A stretch of DNA of 22,500 nt from Theodoxus fluviatilis (taxonomy: Eukaryota > Mollusca > Gastropoda > Cycloneritida > Neritidae). The translations under genes and the position numbers were made by a program. A model generated the notes under the pieces. It was not told the DNA's origin. It saw only the letters and a program-made list of their open reading frames with translations, and searched no databases. Of the stretch, positions 1 through 9,660 are shown one piece after another (within the stretch, counting starts at the first letter, position 1; every line of letters starts with the position of its first letter). Location: assembly GCA_034096865.1 (NCBI GenBank), contig JAWQFJ010014178.1, positions 1-22,500 of the forward strand, read 5' to 3'.

Positions 1-1726
1 TGATTAGGGAGGAGAAGGAAAGTGAAGTGAAGTAAGGAAAAGTACAAACAACTTTACGTAATTTTTATAGAAGTAAAAAGAACAGACAATAACTAGATGT
101 TAGGCAGTGAATCTCACCAGAGTCTCATTGATGCTTTTCTCACACATCTGCGGCGACATATTGCTGCAGAGGCTGCCAATGTTGCGATTCTGTATCTCGA
201 ACCTCGATTCCATAAAATCTGTAGTGGCAGTCAATGTCAATATTTACATTGGAAATATTTCCCTCCCCAAATCCTGCATGCAACATGGTGGAATGTTCCT
301 CTCATTTAAGCAAAGAAGACTTGCCAAAAAGCAAGGTTTGTAAAATTGCTAGCTCGACCTTACATTTCAAGAGTTTTCTCAGCTGGGAACACGTGATGCT
401 GATACTTATGATGATTGAAAGAGATCACCACCAAAAGACATTAAATCGAGTATAATACTATAATTGGAGAATCAAACTGGAATGCCACAGTATGTGCAGC
501 TTATGCTGTACAGATAATAAAATCGATAACATTTGCAGTGGTTCCCTCTTTTTACAACACATGGCAAACCTCGGTCTTTCTTACTTGCTGAAAGTCCTGG
601 CCACAGCAACGCAAGGAAAAAAAGGCCTGCTCCCTTCGTCATCCTTCTGTTCTGTATCAAACGAAAACACTTTGAAATGGTTAGAAGCCGGCGATCAACT
701 TTCAGCATCTGTTGTTGTTCTGGTTTGCAATGTTTTTTTAATCGGTATGTTTTGTCAACAAGGCAGTGCACCATATGTATGGACAGATTGAATGATCTGT
801 GATTTAATTTATGTACCATTTCCAAGTCCATTGTGAGGCAGTGGTTAAATAATTAACAAAATGTTTTAAGATGAAATTTCCTCGTTATCTTACATGAGTG
901 CATGTGCACACGAACACATACAGACACACACATTTGTATAAACACACACACACACGCACACACGCGCGCGCGTGCACACACACTCTCGTCCCAACAATGC
1001 ACACAGGCACACGCACTCGTGCATATGCATGTATGTCTGCACAGACAAACATATTCACATACAAGGGCCAGTGTGTTTAGAGAAAGACCCTTTGATACCA
1101 TTAAGTAAACAATCCAAAGCAAATTTTCAACTTACCTCTGGAATCGTAATTTGAGATGATGCAGATAAATTCTTTATAATCTTTACCAGGTATTCACTGA
1201 AAGTTGTTCCGATGAAGGCACTCACCCTAGTTCTCTGGGGATGAAGCTGCTGTTTGGCTGTGCATGGCCCTTTGCCATTTCACTCCTTGAGAAAAGAGTC
1301 TTTCTTTATGGGGAGGCCTCTATGGCAAGTCAATATGGGTAGCCAGTCATTGGCGTTATCAGTTCTTTATTACCTGCCGGGATGACACCGGCGCCTTCAG
1401 GTGCAACTGCTCCCACGAAGACATGCAGCCACTTCAGAATCCGAGTGCACAGCCACAGCAGAGTCTGCGGCAAGACGGCAACCCCGGAGCCAGGATCCAT
1501 AGTCGGGCTCGACTGAAGGAGGCCTACCTTTACTTGACATCCTCAGCTCCCACCTTTCTTGACTGATAGCAGGCGTTTCCCGGTGTCCAAGCATGTCGAC
1601 GCCGATAATTAGGTGGTGAAATTTACAGTAAATCGATTGATTTAAAGAACCATGAAAACACTGCGTCTGGTTCTCGGCGGTGGTGAATCAAATGATTACA
1701 GGACCTTCCCCCAAAAACTCCAACCC
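1..1726. other. Left flank, no gene recognised
   Basis: Mostly AT-rich non-coding sequence. Open frames here (for example 472-831 minus, 119 codons) have no recognisable motif. About 1230-1600 is more GC-rich and could be part of an old interspersed repeat, but I cannot name it. Confidence 0.6.
902..1045. repeat. CA/CG microsatellite
   Basis: Interrupted (CA)n with a central CGCGCGCG run. About 942-982 is strictly alternating purine/pyrimidine, a candidate Z-DNA former. Short frames across it on both strands are repeat artefacts. Confidence 0.9.
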
Positions 1727-2021
1727 GAGGAAGAAATGCAACAACATGATGATATATGACAACGTAGATAATGATTACGTGCGTATCTATTGTTGTGGTC
1801 ACTTTGCTGATCATTATTTTTTTCCTGTAACATTGCTTCAACATAGTTTTTCTTTGGTGACATATGGTGAATAGTTTCAATAAATACATTTGCATAGCAG
1901 TATCTCACAAAATTGCACTGGTTAAGTAACTAATCTTTTGAGCAGTCTCATGATCAGAAGGATACTGGGAGTGGTTCATTCATGTGGTGTCACAGTCGTT
2001 GTTGACTAGTCATTCATGTCA

Positions 2022-2341
2022 CAACAAAAAACGTGTCTAAACAAAGAGTGTTCGTCGATCTATGAATAGAACGCTTCTTGTCATTTCAATCGACCGGGAA
2101 TTTCTAATCTGTCTGTAGATCTAAGTCCGTTCTATGTTTGGACACAAGTTTTTTGTAACAAAATCGTCCCCTGTATTAATAGATATCGGGAAATATCTGT
2201 GGTCCAATTGTAGAAAGGCGCGAACGAACTGCCCAATCAGCACGGCGCAACAAACTTTTGACGCGAAAATGACATCAGACCTATTAATATCGTCCAATGA
2301 AAGTATAACGAACACTCGATTGTTAGACACGTTTTTTGTTA
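2022..2341. mobile_element. MITE-like foldback element, copy 1
   Basis: About 320 bp bounded by imperfect inverted arms: 2022-2054 (AACAAAAAACGTGTCTAA, later GAGTGTTCG) and 2309-2341 (CGAACACTC, later TTAGACACGTTTTTTGTT). About 27 of 33 positions match. A third, weaker arm-like segment at 2136-2160 (GGACACAAGTTTTTTGTAAC) suggests a nested or composite foldback. No transposase frame and no clear target-site duplication were found, so the superfamily is unassigned. Confidence 0.75.
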
Positions 2342-3049
2342 CAACAATTCACATCTGTTGAAGTCTCCAGGCAAACTGACCTGGTTTCATTTTTCAGTCC
2401 GACATAGCCATGGTCCATAGTTCTCTCTCGTGCTAATGACTACTGAGTCGACTGTAGCTGCAGCAACTGGGTGTCCGTCTTGGTTAAAGGATAGCGACCT
2501 CCGCCAAGGAGCTAGGTTATGTTTTACCCTCGGTTCGTTATTCGGCAAAATGGCTATAAAAGTTCAAGATTGATTCTGGTGAAATTTGGTGCAAGGTCAG
2601 GGTTTCACCCAAGTAACAATCCATTAAATTTTGGAGCTTATCAGTTGTCTCTTTTTGAAACTACAAGCATAACTAGAAATTGTATCGCGGATCACTATGT
2701 TGATGACGTCAAACCATTGGTAGCGTATACGTTCGCTCTGCAAAGAGACTGCAAGAGGAAGAAATGCAACAACATGATGATATATGACAACGTAGATAAT
2801 GATTACGTGCGTATCTATTGTTGTGGTCACTTTGCTGATCATTATTTTTTTCCTGTAACATTGCTTCAACATAGTTTTTCTTTGGTGACATATGGTGAAT
2901 AGTTTCAATAAATACATTTGCATAGCAGTATCTCACAAAATTGCACTGGTTAAGTAACTAATCTTTTGAGCAGTCTCATGATCAGAAGGATACTGGGAGT
3001 GGTTCATTCATGTGGTGTCACAGTCGTTGTTGACTAGTCATTCATGTCA

Positions 3050-3369
3050 CAACAAAAAACGTGTCTAAACAAAGAGTGTTCGTCGATCTATGAATAGAAC
3101 GCTTCTTGTCATTTCAATCGACCGGGAATTTCTAATCTGTCTGTAGATCTAAGTCCGTTCTATGTTTGGACACAAGTTTTTTGTAACAAAATCGTCCCCT
3201 GTATTAATAGATATCGGGAAATATCTGTGGTCCAATTGTAGAAAGGCGCGAACGAACTGCCCAATCAGCACGGCGCAACAAACTTTTGACGCGAAAATGA
3301 CATCAGACCTATTAATATCGTCCAATGAAAGTATAACGAACACTCGATTGTTAGACACGTTTTTTGTTA
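3050..3369. mobile_element. MITE-like foldback element, copy 2
   Basis: Same element as at 2022-2341, carried in the second 1028-bp unit at an offset of exactly 1028 bp. It arose by the segmental duplication, not by an independent insertion. Confidence 0.75.
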
Positions 3370-3783
3370 CAACAATTCACATCTGTTGAAGTCTCCAGGC
3401 AAACTGACCTGGTTTCATTTTTCAGTCCGACATAGCCATGGTCCATAGTTCTCTCTCGTGCTAATGACTACTGAGTCGACTGTAGCTGCAGCAACTGGGT
3501 GTCCGTCTTGGTTAAAGGATAGCGACCTCCGCCAAGGAGCTAGGTTATGTTTTACCCTCGGTTCGTTATTCGGCAAAATGGCTATAAAAGTTCAAGATTG
3601 ATTCTGGTGAAATTTGGTGCAAGGTCAGGGTTTCACCCAAGTAACAATCCATTAAATTTTGGAGCTTATCAGTTGTCTCTTTTTGAAACTACAAGCATAA
3701 CTAGAAATTGTATCGCGGATCACTATGTTGATGACGTCAAACCATTGGTAGCGTATACGTTCGCTCTGCAAAGAGACTGCAAG

Positions 3784-4440
3784 CTGGCGCAGGCTACAAT
3801 AAACTGAACTATACAGATCATAGACAAGAAATTGCGACGTTCTTGGTGAAGGTTTGAGCTCCCAGAGGGCTCTCTAGCTATCGCATAAATCTGTTCCTAT
3901 ACTATCTCTGGCCCCATGTTGGAAGGTTGAAGGGATGCTTTGCCCTAAACATACAATACTCAGGAGAGTTTCGGAAGTAAGAGTGTATACAATCTTACAC
4001 TATGCAAATGAACATTTGAATCAGATTCTGAAAAACGGGAGGAAACTGGGTTTCGTGTTGGTTGGGCTCTATCTTTCTGAGAGGACCGAGTGCATGGTTG
4101 GATCTGAATGATCTAATCCAGCCTTGATGCTATTTGGTAGCTTCTTTGGCTGCTTGGTTGCTTCTGGCTTGGCTACTGGAGCAGGCCCCGAGAGACCAGC
4201 TGATTGATGAGGGTGCATTGAGTGGCTCCAATCGTATGTTACGCTTGACCTGAAAGAAGGGTTAGACTCCACTGGTGGACTTGTCTGAGGAAAGGGGTGC
4301 GGGAAAGAGCAAAGATGGATGGGGCACAGCATCTGATCGGCAGCGTTTTTACATAGGCGTTTATGCTCGATAATGCCCATGTAAAATTGCAGCTGATCCG
4401 ATGCTATGGCCCGCCAGCTTGTGTATTATGTCATCTTCGC
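3784..4440. other. Non-coding stretch, nothing recognised
   Basis: Unique sequence between the 1028-bp duplication and the 45-bp array. A 103-codon minus frame (4069-4380) is Pro/Ser-rich with no motif and is probably chance. Confidence 0.5.
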
Positions 4441-4620
4441 TGTCTTTCCCACACCCCTCTCCTCGGACGAGTCCACTAGTGTGACTGTCTTTCCCACACC
4501 CCTCTCCTCGGACGAGTCCATTAGTGTGGCTGTGTTTCCCACACCCCTCTCCTCGGACGAGTCCACTAGTGTGGCTGTCTTTCCCACACCCCTCTCCTCG
4601 GACGAGTCCACTAGTGTGGC
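4441..4620. repeat. Four tandem 45-bp repeats
   Basis: Exactly 4 x 45 bp, starting at 4441, 4486, 4531 and 4576. The core is CTCTCCTCGGACGAGTCC followed by the palindrome-like CCACTAGTGTGG. Only a few substitutions separate copies. Since 45 is a multiple of three, several frames stay open across it (for example PTPLSSDESTSV on plus, SSEERGVGKT on minus), but no start or domain context supports translation. Confidence 0.92.
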
Positions 4621-5312
4621 CCGCCTGCGGAAGGCTACCACCTGAAAGAAGTAGCTGGCACTGTCTAGGCAATGCATTTTCTCATCCACTGTTGTGAATC
4701 CAAGTCTCAGAGCTCAAATGATCAAACTTCAGGAAGTTTACACACATGAGCTTACGTGATCAAAAAGCCCAGTACCAAAAAAAATATTAAATGCTGAGAA
4801 AGGATTTTATTGCAGTTAAAAATATAATCAACACAACTACACGGTTAAGCAGAGTAAATGAGGAATAAAATGAGATGCAGACTTCATGCATCCTGGAACT
4901 CAAAGTCTTCGTGCTGTGTGCATATCACAGATAGTATGACTGGTGTAACATTGTGGGCAGAAAATCTATTGCTCCATGTGAAGTTACTTCCTCTGTCCTC
5001 ACAACCTAACATAGTCCAAAGTTGTTAGCAGACATTGCGACATGACATTAAATTGATAAATTTCACCTTCAAAGAGTTTGTAGATTCTCATGCCTCATTC
5101 TCTTAGTTTCTAAGAAAGTGCAAGATCAGATGTACCTAATTTGTCTCATGCCAGGCTGGCAGAAATAATCCATCAGATCAGGTCATGGTTTGTCATCATT
5201 ACAATAGATTCCCGACACACACAAGAACTTTATGATCCCTTTGTAAACGCATGGGATTAGATTTTTGCAACAATTACATATTGGTCCTGTAGAATATTAA
5301 ATGATGAATGGA
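4621..5312. other. AT-rich non-coding stretch
   Basis: No open frame of note. A minus-strand AATAAA (4806-4811 as TTTATT on plus) is present, but it is too far from EXT2 to assign. Confidence 0.5.
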
Positions 5313-6786
5313 GACTAAATACTAGTTGTTCGTCCGTCGAGTCGACGAGGACCACTCTAGTCATCCGGGGGGTTGCTGGGACTGGTTCTGTCTGTGTGTG
5401 CGCAGATGGCTAACGAGGCTGATCCTGGCACGGAAGGTTCGGGAACAGAAGGGACATGGGACAAGTGGGACGTCTCCAGGAGGGTTGACAGCATGGGCCT
5501 TGCGGGCTTGCCTCTTCTTTTCTGCGGCAGTGATCCTGTTTGCCTCGCATGTCTTGGCACCTTTGTGGATGGAAGAGCGCCAGGTGGATCGGTCCATTGC
5601 AGCCCGTTCCCACGTGTCTGGATTGATGGCAAAACTTTCAGTGAAGCTTTCAGGGTGTCTTTGAAGCGCTTCTTTTGCCCACCGTGGGACCGCTGGCCAT
5701 GCTGGAGCTCGCCATAGAAGAGTCTCTTTGGCAGTCTCTCGTCTGGCATCCGGACTACGTGCCCTGCCCAGCGAAGCTGTGACTGCATCAGGAGGGTGAA
5801 GATGCTGGGGAGACCTGCTTTGGTCAGTACCACTGTGTCTGGAATTTTGTCCTGCCATTTTATGCCGAGGATCTTCCTGAGGCTTGTTGTGTGAAAGTGG
5901 TTCAGTTTTCTAGCATGGCGTTGATAGACAGTCCACGTTTCACATGCATATAGCAGTGTGGGGAGCACCACTGCCCTGTATACTTTCAGCTTGGTCTGAG
6001 TGGTAATGCCTCTTCTGTTCCAGACATTTGGATATAACCTGCCAAAAGTGGAGCTGGCTCTGGCAATTCTAATGTTTACTTCGTCATCGATGGTAGCATT
6101 CTGAGACAGTGTGCTGCCTAGGTATGTGAAACGGTTCACTGTGTTTAGTCTCTGGCCGTTGACAGTGATGTTGGGCTCAACGTAGGGCTTTCCAGGCGCG
6201 GGCTGATGGAGGACTTCAGTCTTCTTTGTACTGATCGTCAGACCAAAGTTTGTGCAGGCGCTGGAGAACAGATTAACGTTTCGTTGCATGTCGGCTTCTG
6301 AGACAGCGTTGAGGGCACAGTCATCGGCAAACAGCAGATCCCTGATGATGTCTGTCATAACCTTGTTTTTTGCCTGGAGCCTCCGCAGGTTGAACAGTTT
6401 GCCGTCTGTGCGGTACCTCAGGTTGACACCAACGTCCTCGTCTCTGAAGGCCTCTGACAGCATGGCGGAAAACATTAGGCTAAACAGTGTTGGTGCCAGG
6501 ACGCAGCCCTGCTTGACCCCGTTTGTGACTGGGAAAGGGTCAGATGACTCTCCGCTGTCCTGGACTCTGGCCTGCATGCCCTCGTGGAATTGTTGCACCA
6601 AGACGATGAATTTCCTTGGGCAACCGTATTTGGCCATGATCTTCCACAGGCCCTCTCTACTAACGGTGTCAAACGCCTTGGTCAGGTCAACATAGGTGGA
6701 GAACAAGTCGGAGTTCTGCTCCTGACATTTCTCTTGCAGCTGCCTGGCAGCGAACACCATGTCGATGGTTCCTCGACTAAATACTA
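5313..6786 (-). mobile_element. 5'-truncated non-LTR retrotransposon (LINE) with 12-bp target-site duplication
   Basis: The minus-strand element body is 5325-6774, flanked by the 12-bp direct repeat GACTAAATACTA at 5313-5324 and 6775-6786. It starts mid reverse transcriptase, as expected for incomplete target-primed reverse transcription, and ends only about 36 bp after the protein stop with no poly(A). The intact-looking duplication and mostly open frame suggest a fairly recent insertion. The clade is not assigned from sequence alone. Confidence 0.9.
5361..6774 (-). pseudogene. LINE reverse transcriptase fragment with C-terminal C2H2 finger, frameshifted
   Basis: Reading from 6774 downward the frame gives GTIDMVFAARQLQEK, RT motif A VDLTKAFDTV, motif B NGVKQGCVLAPTLF, motif C LLFADDCAL (FADD in place of YADD), motif D region STKKTEV, motif E FTYLGSTLS, and thumb-region YACETWTVYQRH, RWAGHVVRMPDERLPK and SHGGQKKRFKDTLKASLK. 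Near 5634 the frame slips by a net one-base deletion; the second frame continues FAINPDTWERAAMDRSTW to a C-X2-C-X12-H-X3-H finger at about 5394-5456 (CPFC...HLRTH), ending in TGA at 5361. The N-terminal RT and any endonuclease are missing, so it is not functional. Confidence 0.93.
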
Positions 6787-9309
6787 CATAGCAGAGTGCA
6801 GGTGAAAAAGTAGCCAGGACAATCCTATGTTGTCAAGGAGGCTACAGGAAGCATAGGGACTATCTCCTGTCATTATGACCCAATCTGAGTGCAGAACTTG
6901 CAGGAACATGGAACAAAGATTCTGGATAAAAGCAAAAATTCATGTCTTTGATTGAGGTGTCTCTGACCAGTTGGACGCCTGTAAACATCAGCTATGACTC
7001 CATGAAACCAGAAAAAAGGGATCAAATTTTGTTTTAATGAGTGGTGATAGTAATTTTTTCACACAAGCATGCCCCTGACTTTTAAGGAGAAACCATTTCT
7101 GGTTATGAAATGCATGATCTGGTCCAAATATGTGACAGTCCAGACAAACTGCTCATCATAACACCTGAAATTACTCTCATCATGAGTATCAAAAGCATAC
7201 ACTAGCAACAATCATGAGCTCTAAATATGTAATTGTATTAAATAGTACACTGCACGGACACAAGGAGTAGGATTATGCACATGACATTTTCCACATGTAC
7301 TAAATGACATCTATACTTTGAGGACCACATTTACAAATGATACTTTTGATAAAATGTTTCGTGATGATGATAATAAATGAAGAATCTGTCTTACTAGTGT
7401 CCTGGTGACTTAGCAGAATGAACTGAAATGCAAGGTAACATGAAAAAGGCAGTCTCTCAGATTTGTGTCTTTCGAGACAAACTCCTTGATCTCATAGAAG
7501 ATTCCTGTCATGCTTGTACTTCACCCAGCACATGTCCTCTATCATAAAAATAACTCATGTGGGTTAATCTCATTTCCTTGTACCTCTCCTTGAAGAAAAC
7601 ACGTGTTCAAACAAATAAAATATAATATCTAGATGTCAGTCCTCACCAATCACCAACACATAAACGTAACACACATGCCATGCTACATGAACACATTATC
7701 TTTGGTTTTTCTTATGAGACAGTCAAGTGATTAGTTAACCCCAGAAGTGCTAAAGGGCTGACATTTCTGCTGGAGTTCCTATTCATAGATTGTTCTGGAT
7801 CCAGTGACGTGCCTTTGTTCCATGAAACACCACTCCAACTGGAATCTTTAACAGTTCACAACAGGAATAGTTCTCCAGAGCAACTGCTGAATAAGAAATT
7901 TGGCAGAAATTTCTGTCATGTAACACTATCTGGGATTAAAATATCAAAAGAAGAAGAAAAAGAAGAAAAAAGTCTGACATTATTTGCTGGGACCTTAGCT
8001 CTGAATGTGAAGACAGAGTCCATTTTGGAAAAGACAGATCAAGTTGTGTGAACTTTACTCTGCAGGCTCTTGTGTGATGCCGGTTCCTCTACCATTTATA
8101 CATTGACTATGGTAATACACTTTAACAATGCATTCATAATCTCTTCTGCAAGCACTTCAGCTGCTATAGGTTTAGCCCATTGTGGATTTCTGCATGCAAG
8201 CATGCACGAGGAAGCAAACCGTTTTGCTTCTCACCCAAAAGCACACTCACTGCAATGTGTGAATGCACTTGTAAATAAATACTGCACCCATTACATAGAA
8301 GCTGAAGGTACCAAGTGGCAAGCACTGATAAATGTGGATGAATAAATGCTTCAGAATCAGAATTCGTCAAACACATAACCTCTCCATCCAGTTGATTTCT
8401 TGAACCATCCCTCTCCTCCCTGGCCCTCCACAATGGAAGGGCTATAGCAAGCTCTCTCAGATCCGAGCACTGTGGGTTGCAGCCATGCCATGCACCATGC
8501 ATTATTCACCATACTGGAGGAAGACACAGCCTCCAATGTTGGCTGAAGAGATGGGGATTTAACAGTGTCAGACACAGCAGCTAAAAAACCTTTCTTCCAG
8601 CAAGAAAGGGAAGAGAGTACCCTTCCCTAAATGATCATGTTTGCAGGAGGAGCTTTTGTAATATATCTTCTACAATGGAATTCCAGCATCACAAAAAGCT
8701 CAACCAGCAGCTTGAACTTCTATCGTCATGCAAAAGTCCGAAGATGTTCTGTAGAGGGAAAGGATAAAAATGTTGTATCACCTGTCTCACAATTTCAATG
8801 CCCCTTTAGAGTCTTCGGGTCTCTAGAGCAGGGATGTTTTGCTTTCCAAACAAGTAGGTCACACGCATTTACCTGCTGTAGACTGATTACAGCTTTGGAA
8901 ACTGAGAGTTGGTTCTGTACAGCACAGGGTTAAAACCAATCTTCCATAGAAATTCACATTCATCAAACAGTTTGTTACTGACCATTCCACCTATCACTGA
9001 ATTCTGATGTTACAGAACCCTTAAGTAGAGGAAATCTCAGACTAATCTTCCATTCATTGGCATCAAACATTGCTGAACAGGCTCATATTGCTCTGTACAG
9101 ATGAAAAATGCTTGTCCTCCATCTCTCACACGATTCCCGTTACAAACTTCATCTATCGCTACAGACCTCATGCATCACAAAGTTCAGCTTCAACTGCTCT
9201 TTGTCAGACTAGAGGTGATACTCCTCCTTCTATGATACAACTGCAGACATCGCTGAACAACTTGGGAGTTCCTCTGAACACGTGGCATTTCAAACTCATG
9301 GCCATTCTT
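6787..9309. other. Region downstream of EXT2, possible 3'UTR, no gene recognised
   Basis: Mostly AT-rich. No AATAAA appears on the minus strand between the EXT2 stop and 7040. A minus-strand TATAAA variant (8094-8099) and ATTAAA (7033-7038) are the nearest polyadenylation-like hexamers, so the 3'UTR may run 1.2-2.3 kb; this is a guess. Open frames at 7809-8051, 8070-8345, 8164-8502 and 8631-8933 show no motif. Confidence 0.4.
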
Positions 9310-9660
9310 TCAAAGACTCCCAATGTCATTATACAGCTTGAGATTGGCGGGGAAGTCCTCCTTGTACAGCAGGGGATCCGCTCTGAACTCCACCTCCTTG
9401 AGAGGCATGGAGGCGTACACCGAGGCAAAGCGGTTGATGCACTCGGACCGCTCCACCATGTGCTCCAGGTTGGCCGAAAGCATCTCCGTGTTGGTGCACT
9501 GCGGGCACTTGAACTTCTTCCTGGGTGTGACTTTGATGGGGGCCTTGCCTGTCACGTTGGCGATGAGGAAGTTCATGGCAATGTCCTCACAGTTCATGTG
9601 CTCGTCCACCCACGCCTTGACATCCCCTGGCATGGCGCGCGTGTACAGGTAGCTGTAGTA
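9310..9660 (-). CDS. EXT2: EXT2 terminal coding exon I, GT64 C-terminus
   Basis: 351 nt, 116 codons plus TGA (9310-9312). It starts [20 protein letters not shown] after acceptor TGTTGCAG. It contains the conserved [17 protein letters not shown] block with catalytic-site ED and a sequon, the RKKFKCPQC and [14 protein letters not shown] cysteines, and ends [12 protein letters not shown] to NDIGSL. The open frame continues upstream of the acceptor, but that extension has no EXT2 match and is intron. Confidence 0.96.
   Translation of the reverse strand, partial: YYSYLYTRAMPGDVKAWVDEHMNCEDIAMNFLIANVTGKAPIKVTPRKKFKCPQCTNTEMLSANLEHMVERSECINRFASVYASMPLKEVEFRADPLLYKEDFPANLKLYNDIGSL

Larger units (their letters stand above)
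1727..3783. repeat. Direct tandem duplication of a 1028-bp unit
   Basis: Copy 1 is 1727-2755 and copy 2 is 2755-3783, offset by 1028 bp and sharing a single G at the junction. I saw no difference where I compared the copies, and short frames in both translate identically. Left of copy 1 the sequence is AACCC and right of copy 2 it is CTGGCG, so homology stops abruptly. The unit holds a foldback/MITE-like element but no recognisable gene. It is either a very recent duplication or an assembly artefact. Confidence 0.95.

Noticed and set aside
472..831. 119-codon minus frame
   Set aside because: No recognisable motif, and no splice or promoter context.
2519..2902. 127-codon plus frame in the duplicated unit
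   Set aside because: It crosses the duplication junction; neither half has motifs and the second copy ends differently, so it is chance.
4441..4620. Hammerhead-ribozyme-like GGACGAGTCC in a tandem repeat
   Set aside because: The required CUGANGA box is not met (CGGACGA) and no matching GAAA box is positioned to close the core on either strand.
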